Source of the DNA: Motacilla alba alba | Lineage: Eukaryota; Chordata; Aves; Passeriformes; Motacillidae | DNA: 64,000 bases | Assembly (NCBI RefSeq): GCF_015832195.1 | Contig: NC_052027.1 | Span: 18,450,688 to 18,514,687 of the forward strand | Direction: 5' to 3' | In this document: positions 11,442 through 24,522 of the stretch, one piece after another | Layout: the number at the start of each line of letters is the position of its first letter | Position numbering within the stretch: position 1 is the stretch's first letter | Notes under the pieces: generated by a model | What the model saw: the letters and a program-made list of their open reading frames with translations, nothing else | The model's database searches: none | Told to the model about the DNA's origin: nothing | Translations under genes and position numbers: made by a program

Positions 11442-14400
11442 CTCGCTCAGTGAGAGGGGAACATAAATCTCACTCAAGAAGAGGAAAGGCAGTCAGCTCT
11501 GAGAGCCTCGTGGTTAAAAGTGGTGTTTGCAGGGGGAAAGCCTGTTTTCCCAGCCACACAGGGGGGCAGTGCATTGTGCAGCCTGGACAGAATGCTCTTT
11601 AAAAGCCTCCAAAGGGTTTCCATGATGAAGAAATGAGACCTTCAGAGCTAATTTAAGGAGATTAGAGGATTAGTGGCTTTAGGTTGGGAGAACTGAGAAA
11701 TTCACAAAAAGCAGATTTTGAGGGGGTGAAAGTGTTTTCTGCAAACTGCCACCCATATCAGCAGAACAAGAAATTAATATCTGCCTGAGCTGTGCTCTCA
11801 AATCAAATTTGAGACACAGGTTCCTCACACAGATCTCTCACCAGCTGTCAGAGGGACAGTGCTCTTCAGTTGTACTCAAATATTAGTTTGGTATTAATAT
11901 TGGTTTTCAGTTATTAATGTAATATCAAAGAGGCCATAAAAAGGTCACATCCCATTGATGCAATTTATCTCAGGATGTGTTCAGCCATTACAAACATGGA
12001 TATTCTACTATTTCCTCCAAGTTCAGCTCCATTGATGCACCCACCTGGCAGGTCTGACACCACAGGAGCTCCCAGGCACCAGGAATTAGTCCCAGAGGGC
12101 ATTATTCCAGCATTTTCTTCCTTCTTTAGTGCCTTTTGCTATAAAAATTTGAAATTACAGTATATCCCCTATTCCCAGAGCATTTTCCAAGGTGAGCCCA
12201 ACTGTTTTCTAGGACTGCCACTTATAAAAGTCTCTTCTTATCTCACATACTGTATGGCTCCTGGTTTTGTTTGGTATTGACCTGAAAAGCATTTAGAGAA
12301 TGAATTCCCAGCCTAAATATTGTGTGTTTTAATTTACTGAGTTTTCAGCTGGTCAATTAAACCCCCTCTGTACAGGTCTGGTTCTCTTGGTGGGATGTTG
12401 CTTTCCAAACTTGATCAACTTGAAATGCTCAAAAGTGGGTGAAATCAGTAGTGTTTTAGCACTGTTCTTCATCCAAAATTCATCATCACTGATCATGAGC
12501 AGCAATTGTGCCTTAATATGCAAATCAGAGAGCTGTGGAACAGAAATCCACCCAACCCCTTTATGCACAGAAATATACATCAAGTTTTTTAATTGCTAAT
12601 TATTTCATTTGTCAGTAAATACCATGAATGCCTCTTTTGACACTTTCCATGTTCCCCTGTGAGCTCCACACCAGTTTTCTCTCAGCTTATCCCTGTTCAT
12701 GGATCAGCTAATCTCAGTTTCTCCCTCTGATTCTCTCAGATGAGGATTTTATGTGTATAATGGAATAAATAATAATAATAAAGCCAAGAAGTTGGGGGGG
12801 GGTTATATGTAGATAAATACATATTTAATATTTAGACAGAAACTGGAAACCAAGAATTGGCTAACACAAAATAAAGGACTCATAAAATAAATATGCCAAT
12901 ATGCATTAATTTTCAGCTTAATTCAAGGATTTCGGTTGTTAAATGTTGTTAAATGTGCACCACACACTGTCAGGCTCAAGCAGTTGATGCATTTAGAGTT
13001 GAAGAAGCAAATCTAAAGGCACAGTGGCACCAAGGAAGTGAGGCAGGGTGCTGAGGAGAGCCATTCTCCAGGGAGCTAAAATCCAGAGCCAGCCTTTTGT
13101 GTCCTTTTGGTGTCTAAATATGGCCTGGTTTGAACCCTTCAAGGCTGCCAGAGAAGGGCTGTGCAGTTTCACACCAGCCCAAGGAGACATGAAGGAAGTG
13201 GCATGTGCCACTTTGAGGGGACACTCTGGGACAGCAAGGGCTGGGCACTCAGCAAACAGGAGGAGCAGCCTGGCAGCTCCAGCAAAGCCAGACTTGACAA
13301 AATTCATTCCTTCTGACCTCTTTGTTCTGCCCTGCTCTGTCTTCACTGACACTTATCCAGCCACTGGAAGAGAAAAAAACAACCCAGAAGCAAACACAAA
13401 CTGCCTCTGCTGCTCTGCAAAGACATTTATTGGTTGGATGGCAGCTGCACCAACAGGTGGAAATGAGATTTTGCTGCTGCAGTGAGGCTCAGGTTTAATT
13501 TGGCACAAAACCTCTTGCAAATCAAGCAAATGTGACACAGGCACGGTCCCTCATGTTTGGTTGTGTCCAGAAACTACAGCCAAAGCTCTTCTGGTGGCCA
13601 CACAGGGCTCCCGTGCACCAGCAGGGAAAAATAAAACACATCCTCCACCCCTTCCTCCACATTCTCTTCCTCTTGAGCCTTATTTGAATTTTTCTTCCAT
13701 CCAGGCTCAGTCTTACCTGGTAGAAGCAATAATCCTGATCAGCATCTTCACTACAAAAGCTGGGATTGCTGCATGATCCTCCAGTGCACACAAACTCTGC
13801 TTTTTCCAGTCTCACTGCTTTCGTTTCAGGCAGTGCTCATGTGCAGGCGTGTGCCATGACTGTGGGTACAGCACGTTGTGGAAGGCTGTGAAATCCCCTG
13901 CTCGGGTTTCAGGAAGGATTTTTGGGCTCACAGAGGATTCTTGCAGCCTCTCAGGCTTCAGGAGAATCTGTGGCACCTGATAGAACCTGACACTGATGTG
14001 TACACGTGGCTTTCAAACCAGCTGCTGTCCCCAAAATGACACACCAAATGCAAGCTTTAGGCAGATGATTTTGAAAGCCAGGGTAGATTTATTGCTAAGT
14101 ATTGACTTTTTTTTTATGTATTTCTATTTCAAATAAATGTATTTTAAATATCAGCTCTTGTCTGGATTCCTCTGGCTTGTATGTTACCTTGTCTTTGAAC
14201 TCTCTTCTGCACTGCTCTTGCTTAGCTCAGTGCTGGGAGTTGACCTTTTATTGCAATGAGAAACAAGGCCTTGGGCAAGGCAAGTACAAAATAAATGGAC
14301 CAAAGTGAAATCTGATGGATTGCTTGAGTTATAACATCAAACTGCTAATGCAAACGTTGTTCCTCATAAATCACTTCACTTTCCTGAACTTCCTCTGTGT

Positions 14401-15882
14401 GAGAGTAGCCTTCACCTCTCCGGGCATAATATTCACTGATGATTAACACATATTAAATATAATTCCAACCTGCCCCTTTGAAGGGCTGGTTTCATTCTTC
14501 CAGAGGAGCAGGGAAAGTGTTAAGTTCTCATCTTCAAATAGATCCATGTCCTTCTTCTGTGACCCCAGCAAAGAACCTGGAGCTACATGGCACTGCTGTG
14601 TGTGCCTTGCTCCAGCTGCAGACAGCAGAGCTGCAGCAGGCTGCCAACTGGGCAGCTCCTCTAAAAGGAAAAAAAAAACCAATTAAAAATTCAAAGTGAT
14701 TTTACCAGTGGATTTCTTTCTGAGGCAGTGAATAAAAGGCACCCTGGTGATAAATTTCTATTGCAGGGTTGTGCTAGATCAGATGTTTGGGCTTTATTTC
14801 ATTCTTTAACTTGCTTCCCAAAGCTGGTGGGGCTGGGAAGAGAGAGGACTGTGGCAGTGCCCAAAGAGGACATCCAGCTCCTTCCTGCATTGATCCTGAA
14901 GCTGTGGGAGCAGGGGCAAGTCCTGCTGACAGATTTACACCGGCCATCTCCTCCTCCACTGCAGGGAGCCCCCAGCTGTGTGCTGAGAGAACACGGGCTG
15001 CACTAATGACGTGGAAATAATAAATTTGGCTCCATCTTTTATGTTCTTCCCAGTTTAGGGAGGACAGGATTTATGTCACTGTTTTACAGAGGGTACCAAG
15101 CAACTCCCTGCAGACAATTCAGACTTAGAGAGTTTTCATCCTCCAGGTTAGATCCTGCAAAACCATTTCAGTCATGCTGAAAAGGGAGCATCAGACTGGA
15201 ATCTCCAGAAAGTTTTTTCTCCAGAGGGCTCTCTGCTCAGTTCCCTTTGCAAGGATGGATTTTGAATCTCCTCACAGGACCAGAGCAGCCAGCAGGATTT
15301 CTCAGCTGGGAAAGCTCCAGTGAAAGGATCAGCTCTGTCACACATCCAGCACTGCAGGACTGCATCTCCTTTCTCTCAGGACAGAGAGGCCTCCATAATT
15401 GTAATAACTTTAATAATTAAATCCACTCCATGTGTCTGTAGGAGTTCAGGCATCACTGCCCCTGGTTTCTCCCTGCACACACTGACCAGGGTCCTGCAGT
15501 TTTCCTCTGCTGCCACAGAGAATTGTGCTCTCAGAGCTCAGACTGTTCTGAACAGCTTTGGTTGATTCATAGCATTATATCAATAAATAAATGTTTGGGA
15601 TCTGGCACAAGCAGCTTGTAGCAGGGCTTTTCCTGGCAGCAGGACTATGGGGAAACAGGCAGGGTCTTTTAGGGCCACTGGAATAGTAACAGTTTGTACC
15701 AAGGGCCAACCCCTCACCTTCCACTGCTTCTCATCCTCCTGGAGAGGTCACTCAGGCTTCCCTCAGTGACATCAATTTCTGCACTGGAGCAGCACCAGCT
15801 TTGGACCCATCCTCAGCCTTAAACACAGGGCCTCTACAGCCCCAGAGCCCTGAGAATCCTCATTTACACCACACAGCACTGG
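11442..15882. other. Unannotated stretch, no gene supported
   Basis: About 4.4 kb of ordinary sequence. A short AAT run (near 12765-12782) and a G8 run (near 12796) are the only simple repeats noted. Open frames up to 145 codons show no recognisable domain. Confidence 0.55.
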
Positions 15883-16553
15883 CTGAAACCGTGCAGGGAA
15901 TTGAAACCGTGCAAGGGAACAGAAACTGTGCAAGGGAACTGGAACTGTGCAAGGGAACTGAAACTGTGCAAGGGAACTGGAACTGTGCAAGGGAACAGAA
16001 ACCGTGCAAGGGATTCAAACTGTGCAAGGGATTGAAAACGTGCAAGGGATTGAAACTGTGCAAAGGAACTGGAACTGTGCAAGGGAACTGGAACTGTGCA
16101 AAGGAACTGAAAACGTGCAAGGGATTGAAACTGTGCAAGGGAACTGGAACTGTGCAAGGAATTGAAACTGTGCAAGGGATTGAACCTGTGCAAGGGAACT
16201 GAAACCGTGCAAGGGATTGAAACTGTGCAAGGGATTGAAACTGTGCAAGGGAACTGGAACTGTGCAAGGGATTGAAACTGTGCAAGGGAACTGAAACTGT
16301 GCAAGGGATTGAAACTGTGCAAGGGAACTGAAACTGTGCAAGGGATTGAAACTGTGCAAGGGAACTGGAACTGTGCAAAGGAACTGAAACTGTGCAAGGG
16401 ATTGAAACTGTGCAAGGGAACTGGAACTGTGCAAGGGAACTGGAACTGTGCAAGGGAACTGGAACTGTGCAAGGGATTGAAAACGTGCAAAGGAACTGGA
16501 ACTGTGCAAGGGAACTGGAACTGTGCAAGGGAACTGGAACTGTGCAAGGGAAT
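15883..16553. repeat. 18/19-bp minisatellite, about 36 copies
   Basis: Tandem units of two interchangeable lengths: a 19-bp form (AACTGGAACTGTGCAAGGG) and an 18-bp form (ATTGAAACTGTGCAAGGG). The core CTGTGCAAGGG is nearly invariant; the left half alternates among GGAACT, GAAACT and GAAACC or GAAAACG. Mixing of 18- and 19-bp units shifts the reading frame along the array, yet frames of 133 to 235 codons stay open because no unit contains a stop in several phases. These are not genes. The variant pattern suits unequal exchange or slippage. Confidence 0.95.
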
Positions 16554-19500
16554 TGCAGCATCAGCACTGCTCTTCCTCTAGATTTCCTCTGAATAACAAA
16601 GCCATTAATGACCTCATTAACCTAATATTTCCTCAACGCCCAGAAGAGGGTTTTGGCAGCCCATGTTTGATTCACCTGCCCAAGTGACCTCTCTTTCCAG
16701 CACACTTCTTGCTTATCATCATGTTATCACCTCGTGGTGTGAACACTGAGAAGAGAAAGTGGGAAACCAGTGTTGAACCACAGGGAAAAGAAATTCTAAT
16801 GAAGTGGTTGAAAATAAAATTGGATCCATTTTGTTCTGGTCACCAGTCAAACAATTTTCCCTAATTATATTTGAATTAGTTTGTCTCTCTTTTCCTCTCC
16901 ACAAACAAAGAGACACACGAATAAAACTAAAGTGCGCTCCCAGGTAGGTATATTCATTCCAAATTTTTAAGGGATTGAACTGACAAAACAAACCAGCAAA
17001 ATATATTGAAAAGCTTGGAAATCAGTTTGGGGAAATCACTCAAATAACTGAATGCTTGCTTACAGGTACAAATCAATAAAGTCTAAAATAACTGATTTAC
17101 AGCAGCTTTGAATTATTATCTGCTGCCAGAATTGGCAGTTTAGGTAAATTTAAAGAACTCCAAGTTGATCTCAGTCAATAAGTTTTCCTTGATGCTGGGA
17201 AACCAAAGTGCAAAGCTCACCAGTAGTTAAATAAATAACGATTGGGTTTGCTTTATACACAAAACTCCTCAAAATTGCACTGTTGATATGTGATCCCCTT
17301 CTGTATAAAGCTGACACAATAAAGTTGTTTAATCGATGTTGATTTAAGGGAAGCAAGGGTTTTAGAGAGAAGAAAACACGGTTTTGTTCAGGTTTAGCCC
17401 AAAAGTCAGGGTAAAGAAAAATGCTCATTTTGGACATGTAAAGCCTTCTTTAAGACTGGACTAAAATATGATTTTAACGTTAAGGATGAACCTCACAACA
17501 GCGAAAAAAAAAAATAACTCCTAATTGAAAAAAGAACCCTCATTTTTCTACCAAAATGCAGAAGTGGGAGTGCTTGTGGTGCAGCTACTCCGTGAGGGTT
17601 GGGGTTATTCACTGGCCTCTCTTAGGTGCCCAAACAAAAAATAAACCCCAGACGGTTCCTCAAGAACCAGCAAAGACAATTTCTCCTCTAAAAATGCTTA
17701 TAAAGACTGAAAAAGATTTTTTAAATCTCCTCACTTAAGCTAGCTCCTTTGGGAATTCCTCCAGGGCTGAAGGTTCTGCTGTCCAGTCCCAGCCATGCCC
17801 TCCAAACCCAAAGGGTTTTTCTTCCATCAGTGTTATTTAATAGACAGATTCCTTCAATCAGCTCCTTAGACATGTTCTCCCAAATTCCACATCATCCCAG
17901 CCGTGTCTCAGGCTATTTCCATCTCCTTTCTGGATAGCTTTGGACTCTGTCAACTCCTGGCATATACAATACATTTATTTCCTGTAATATTGGACATTTT
18001 CCTGCAGCAATTACTTTCAAAGGCATCTCAGTGTCTGCCTCTATCTGTGGTGAATTCTGGGTTTATTAAGGTGGAAATCCACATGAGCTGCTGTCAGGGA
18101 ACAGCAAAGTTCAGCCTGCCCTTACAGTGCACAATTTCAATGACCACACTCAGCTAATTCCGTGCTTTATTCCTGACTTAATTGGTCCTGATAATTGGCT
18201 GTCCTCCTGTGTTGCTTTACCTTGTAAGGTGCTGTTACAGGTGAGTCTTTGGAGCTCCGAAATGATTGTTTTCCCCCCACAAATGGTTATAATTATGATT
18301 TTTCAGCATTAAATAGTATTGCTGCTCACTGGATATTGTTTTAGCTTGTGTTAAAAATCTGCTTTCCATCAATTCCTCAGCTGAGTCATGAAAACGTGGA
18401 ATTTATTTACCTCCACAGTGCCAAAGGTGAGAGAAACATCCTCCCAGACTGAAACCTGAATTACCTGGGACAGCTTCTCCCCCATCCCTGATGGAAAACA
18501 AGTTCCTTGTCAGGACCATACCCATCAGAATATCCTGGGATTTACAGCAGCGAAATTGGCAGAGCTCCTAAATGTCTGCTGAGCTCATGGCAGGGCTCCT
18601 CCTGCCATTCCTGCTTTGCCTCTGCTTCTCAAAAAGATGAAAAAGAGAAAAAAGGGGGGCAAAACGCTCCACAAACATTCTGGACTGACCCCCAAGGTGT
18701 TTGGGTCCCTCAGTTTCACCTCACTGCCCCTTTTCTTCCCAAGCAAAGCTTTCCATGTCATCTGCCACCAGCTCCCAGATTTTGCCATTTTTCATGGCAT
18801 AAATTCCTGGGTTTTCACAAATTAAAATGGCAAGGGACCACAAAATATCACCTGGTCCTAATTACCTAATTAAGCAAAAAAAAAAAAACAGTCGATTTTT
18901 TATATTATATATTGTAGTAGATATTTTAGATTTCTTTCCAAAAGTATCCAAAGAATTAAATGGTACCCGATGATTTGTGAGACCAAATGAGCACCATGCA
19001 ATGATTATTTTACAGCTGCCTCACTGCATTAAATTCCCCTTCCCCAATAGGGGGAATTGAACTTAATTTAATCAATTAAATTATTAATTTATCATTTATT
19101 TTTACCTGGAAATTAATCACCTTTCATTCTTACATGGATATATATTTCAGAGGAAGCCTTGCTCATAACCTGTTTTAAGTACACTGTTTTCAATTTAACA
19201 CAGAATTAATTCAAGAAGACCTTTTAAGTGGCAGATAAAATGAAAACAAATAAATAGGCAAAAAAAGCTGAGTATGTAGACAAACCCTCGAGGTTCTCAC
19301 ACTCCAAGGGAATCTCAGGAGAGGGATTTGGCTCCTCTGCAAGGACACAAAGTCAGCTTGAGGATCAGTGCCACCAAGCCATGTCAGTGCTGACTGACAA
19401 CACTGGATCTTGACATTTCTCTGTGCTCTTGCCCTGAAATCAGTGCACATATTTCAGTATTTTCATGTCTCCAGTAAGGTGATGTCCAAATGCTTTGCAT

Positions 19501-20944
19501 GGACAAATTACCAGCACCCACAGCTTTAGGCTCCCAGGACTTTTGGGTCCCTTGAGTTTTCCTTTCCTCTGGTGCTCAGTTCCACTGAGCATTGCATGCT
19601 CAGCACTGCAGCACGAGAGGAAAATCACTTTTTTCTTCACTGTTTCACCTGTTTCTTGGAAATGGCGGAGTATACTCAAAAAAATTTAGATTTGATTTAA
19701 TCTATGAAAATTGGCCTTTCCTTTTAACCCCTTTGCTGCCTTTGCTGTTGGGAAATAAATCCAGATGTATTTCAGGACAGCATTGTGAATGATTCCCAGC
19801 TACTAGCACGGGGTCAGTCTGTTCCTCCTCCACTTGCTGCAAATCATGCCCTGACATCCCCTCATTTTCTCTGGCCACGTTCTTTTAGTTCTGTATAATT
19901 TTCCAGCCCTTGGAGAGCATTTCCTGTAGTCTCCCTTTCAGGGGGTGCAGACTCTTTTCTCCTTTGGTGCTCCAGCCTGACCCTGCTCCCTTGTGCAGCC
20001 CTCCAGGACACACATGGCTGTTCAGAGCTGTTTAATTGAAGCCTGCAGGTCCCTTCTCAGCATCCTAATTCAGCTCTTTTGGCTGCTTCTGGAGGAGGCT
20101 GAACTCTGTGGCCTTCATTTTCCAAAAGTCTCCAATCTCCTAATTAGGTACATGATGTGAGAAGCTGGAATTTCACAAAATCCATCAACACTTGAGCACT
20201 GACCTTCTGAAACTCTACCCAAGCTTCCAAGGCCTTAGGGTTTATAATCTTTTTTAAATCTAGCCCTTATTTCAGTGGCAAAATCCTGATACGGTTGGGC
20301 AGCAAAGGTGCTGTGATTTTTCAGGTATTTTTGCAAATACACACAAAGACTTCAAGAAGTCTAGACACAGCTTTAGTCTCTGTACAACATCTTTTATACC
20401 ATTAATTTTACAGACTGAACTTAACACTGGCTCTGAAGAAACAGAATTAAAATCACTCCTGGGATAACACAAATAAGTGCTTGTCAGCACACAAAGCATG
20501 AGGCTTTTAGGGAGAGAGACAATAATTAGAATTAATCTAAGAATGCAGAATATGTGAAAGGAGCAAACCATCTGCTTGAAACAAAGATGGAATGGAACAA
20601 TGAGAAACCTTCTGAGGAAGAGGGATATTCAGAAGGCTAAAAAGGGGGATCATATTGCCCTACTAGATTTTACCACCACCCCAGAAGGGGTTGTTGTAAC
20701 CTGGGAACCAAATATTACATTCTGGCTGGCTGAGGAATCCTGCTTGGCTTTGATAAGGAAGTGTGACTGCAGCACGTTTCTTGGGGAAAAATGGGAAACT
20801 GATAGTTACCCAAAGAGCCAGTTTTAATAATCTGTAGCTGACTGAGCTGTGGAGTGATGCAGCAGCACTCCTTCAGTGCCCTCAGTGGGGTCAAGAGAAG
20901 GAAACCACCATGAGTACAAAGCACATGAATGCGCTTTCTTGACT
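16554..20944. other. Unannotated stretch, no gene supported
   Basis: About 4.4 kb of unique-looking, moderately AT-rich sequence. Short poly(A) runs occur (for example near 17502-17513 and 18876-18888). No repeat family, exon or RNA gene is recognised. Confidence 0.55.
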
Positions 20945-20948
20945 CCAG

Positions 20949-21407
20949 TGATGCCTTGTGCAGGCTGCCCTAGAACAGAGGCTGGACAGAGTTACAGAAT
21001 AAAGCAGGGATTTATTGAAAGCATCTCCTCCATGGATGCACCTTGGGCAGCACAAGAGCCCAGCCAGGGCTGCACCCAAGAGGAACCCAAATGGTCCCAA
21101 AATGCACGAGCGCTCCCGGGGGCTCTCCCTTGGCTCAGCTCTGCTCCATTTGCACCTTGCAGTTCATTGTCCCGTTCCAGCTTTAGCCCAGGCACTCCCA
21201 CCCTGCTTGTTTGTCTCTCTCCAGCCCACGCTGTTTGTGCTCCTGGGCTGAGATTTGGATCATTTGTCCTTGGTGCCCAGCTGGAGCAGGAATTGTTTTG
21301 TCTCCCTGCTCTGTGCAGAGAGCTCAGCATCCCCTGATGTGAACCCAGACCCACACACTAAAGCAGCACAGAATCTGAAAAATATAAAAGCTAAGCCTGA
21401 GGCATCA
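20949..21407 (-). mobile_element. Solo LTR, minus orientation (family B, copy 1)
   Basis: The plus strand runs from TGATGCCTTGTG to GCCTGAGGCATCA, so the ends form a 7-bp inverted repeat TGATGCC/GGCATCA. The 4 bases before (CCAG, 20945-20948) and after (CCAA, 21408-21411) match at three of four positions, a degraded target duplication. On the minus strand AATAAA (plus-strand 21011-21016) lies near the 3' end, giving the orientation. A 4-bp duplication is typical of class I (gammaretrovirus-like) elements. Two further copies occur at 26571-27025 and 56893-57351. Conserved open frames of about 100-150 codons inside all three copies reflect LTR identity, not a gene. Confidence 0.8.
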
Positions 21408-21411
21408 CCAA

Positions 21412-23136
21412 ATGGGAGCAAAAAGCAAATTTCCATTGGAAAGGAATGTTTCTTGGTACCAGAAATGCCTGCAGAGTGCTGCTGTGCAGAGATTCACCTC
21501 TATAACGGGGAGCATCTGCCTCAGGGCAGAGCAAGAGCAAATCCAAACCAGCGGCATTCAACATGGGCACTTTCCCCAAACAACTGCACTTGGAGGTGTT
21601 TAAACATGAAAAGTTCAACTGGCACTGCTCCTGAGGGTGTAATGTGGGGCTGCAGGCTCCAGGGGCTGAGCTGGAGGAGGCAGGTGGGCTTTGGAGGGTT
21701 AGGGATGGCTGCTCACCAATCCTGGGTCTGGTGAGGACATAACACCTGATCACGCTGGTGCTTCCTGTCTCTGAGCTAACACTCCCTTCCTGCCTTATTA
21801 GATTGATATCTGGGGAGACTGGGGAGAAAAAATTGCTGCCTGTCGTCTTTTTCAGGGCTAGACAGCCCTCACTCCACATGCTTGAAATTAGCATATCAAG
21901 GCAGGGAAAATTAATTAGCAATTTGGGGCTTCAGCTGGGAAAGGCAGCTTGACCTCAGCTGATTGTTCCAAAGAGGTCAAATTTATGTGACTGTGGTCAC
22001 ACAGACCTCAGACACTGTGGGAAGAGATCCCTGGCATTCTCCTGGGCTTGGCAGTGATAATTCAAACCCCAAAAAGCACCAGGAAAAGTGCATTGTGTTT
22101 ATTGGTCCCCCATCTACACAGGGTATACTCATCCACTTCCACTTTGTGCTCCCTGCCTATCAAACAAGAATAATTCCCCACTGGTGAATAGTAAAGTTTA
22201 ATTAACATTTATGAACTACTGCCTAATGTTCATGTGGAATTAGACAGAAAGGACTAATAATGGAGAGAATATCCAATTCAAAACAAAGCTGAATGCAAAA
22301 TGTAGGGCATGCAGTCATGAATCTCATTTTCCGCTTATGCCTGGCACAATTTAAAGGACATTTTTAGCCTGCTCTGTGTGGAGGAGGACAAATACTATGC
22401 AGCTTTAAATAAATATGTGTTTTTAAAAGAGGTGTCTGTGGGACCAGGTGGGATGTTATCCAAGGAGGATACAGTGGGTTTCTCTATTCCTTCTTATCAT
22501 TTTATTTCTCCATTTTCTCTTACCATAATGCTTTATTTTGTTTCTTTTCCCCACAGTCTGTGCTGGTACCTCAGCCCACAAAGCTTTGCCCAAGTCCACC
22601 CCGTTCCAAAAGCCTGGACTTGATGAGCTGGACAGTTCCTGCATGTGAGAAACCCAGACCAGCACAAAGCCCCGTGGCCAGGTCTGGAACGCAAACGCGT
22701 CAGGACAGATCCCAAACACAGAATCACGGGAACCAAATGTGGGATCCAAGATGCTGCCTGCTGCTCAGCAACGCTCCCCTGATGCCACCCAAATCGTGAC
22801 CTCAGCATCAGAGGTCTGCGCGGGGACCATCTGATCTGGCAGCAAACAAAACCCCACGGCTCCGTTTCACGCCGGCTCCGCACCGTGGGCAAGGAGCTCG
22901 TTTGCCTCCTGAGAATCTCTGAATGTGCCTGGTAATCAGAGCCATAATCTGCTGAAATTGTGAAATTCTGACCTCACAGATGGAAAGGGAGGTGGCCACA
23001 AATCAATGGGGTTCGCAGAGCAGATATCAGAGCTCCGTTGGGAGGGGATGGGACAAGGTGGGCTAGGAGCTGTTCTCTCCCTCAGACATTCTCTCCCTTA
23101 GCCATTCTTTGCTTTTCTCATGCAACACTTAGCTCT
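21412..23136. other. Unannotated stretch, no gene supported
   Basis: About 1.7 kb. It includes a locally CpG-richer patch around 22690-22890 that follows a good splice-acceptor-like sequence ending at 22556 (see findings). There is no recognised domain or repeat family. Confidence 0.5.
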
Positions 23137-23211
23137 CATATTCTATATTTTTACCCTTTTCATATTCTATATTTTTACCCTTTTCATATTCTATATATTT
23201 TTACCCTTTAC
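23137..23211. repeat. 24-bp tandem repeat, three copies
   Basis: Three units of CATATTCTATATTTTTACCC plus TTTT; the third carries a 2-bp AT insertion. AT-rich short tandem duplication with no coding meaning. Confidence 0.9.
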
Positions 23212-23889
23212 ATTTATGAATATATTAAGCTGCAGAGTGCCAACATTTTTTCTTTTCTTCCCAGAGGATGTCATAGTCTGTTTCCTTCATTAAACAGCAA
23301 AACTGAAAAACCTTTCAGATATTAAATCCAAACTAAGTTGCTTAATGAGACAAAAAAGCTTAAATATTTCATATCAGATATACGTTCCAATTAAATAAAT
23401 TACATTAAATTTTGTCTTTTCTCTCTTTAACTGGAAAGAACTTATTTCATTCAACATCAACATACTTCTTATGCAGTGTGAAAAAGGAAACAGAAGGCCA
23501 CATTTCATCCTTTATTGCAGACCTTTGAGTGTGGAAAGTACTTGATGAGGCTGGAAACAAATTCTGCTCAAGGCATCCACCCAAGAAGAGTGTAATTGTC
23601 ATTAGGCTAAAGAAATTCCTAGGTGCTGCTGAACAGATTGAGCACAACACCGAATGGAAGAGGAAATGAAGAGAAAATGTTTCCACCTCTGGGTCTCCCC
23701 AATCAAACCCCAGCTTGCTTCTGAATATCCTTCAGCATGTTAAAACCTGAAAATCTGTCTTCTTCACCAACCCATTCCCACTCATAAATAAACAAGAAGA
23801 CAATTCTTGGTTCCCTGAACACTAAAAATTAGGCCAGAACAATTGTCCCTCTCTAATCCTAAACTTCTGCAGCCAAAAGGCTTAAAGCA

Positions 23890-23913
23890 AAAAAAAAAAA
23901 AAAAAAAAAAAAA
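23890..23913 (+). repeat. Poly(A) run, about 24 bases
   Basis: An uninterrupted A run following GGCTTAAAGC. It could be the tail of a retroposed RNA, but no recognisable retroposon body precedes it and no flanking duplication was found. Confidence 0.7.
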
Positions 23914-24463
23914 GCTCTTCTATCCTTTTTTAACAAATCCTGCTGCTCATACAGACATTAGCATACCTGAACTTACACTTGGAACATAAACAATCCCTTC
24001 TGGTCTTGGATGTTTTCCTAGTTTTCCAGCCTATGTAAAATCCAGCATTAAACTCATCTGATAAATGCTTCCTTAAATATTTACTTCCTGGATTTTCTCA
24101 CTGGCCCAGCACAAATCTTCCCTTGTGTATTTTTTTAGCTATTCCAAAGCTGTCAAATACAAATCTGTCCCCAGTCCAGCACGTGGCAGAAGTCAACTGT
24201 TCAATGGCTATGAAATGTATAAAGGAAAAATTGGAGCAGCTGCTCCCCAGCTGGAACACAGCTTCAGCAGGTATTAATGACAAATATGGCAATGTTGGGG
24301 TAGTGGTAGCTTGGCTCTGCCAGACTGGAAAGGCTGACCTCAGAATGGCAGCTTTGGGAAAAAAAAAGAAGCTATCTGTGATGGTCTTGCAACAGGAAAA
24401 ATGTCATAAACTTGATGGTTATTTCTAGCAGAATAACTGTAGGAATAAATGATTTTATGGGAT

Positions 24464-24522
24464 TTTCATGGAGTCACAGAAAGGTTTGGAAGGAACCTCA
24501 AAGATCAATGAGTTCCAAACCC
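24464..24522 (-). mobile_element. CR1 LINE 3' end fragment, reverse orientation
   Basis: Reading TCATGGAGTCACAGAAAGG, then GGAAGGAACCTCAAAGATCA, then GAGTTCCAAACCCCC, this is the reverse complement of the extreme CR1 3' end. Only about 60 bp survive. It is followed by an A/C-rich run to about 24558. Confidence 0.65.

Noticed and set aside
15801..16592. Open frames of 133-235 codons with Cys/Gln/Gly repeats
   Set aside because: Artefact of the 18/19-bp minisatellite.
20876..21337. Conserved 153-codon frame recurring at 26640 and 56961 as a small gene family
   Set aside because: All copies lie inside the 455-459 bp solo LTRs; the conservation follows the LTR and not coding constraint.
23890..23913. 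Poly(A) run as the tail of a processed pseudogene
   Set aside because: No recognisable mRNA-like body precedes it and no flanking target duplication was found.
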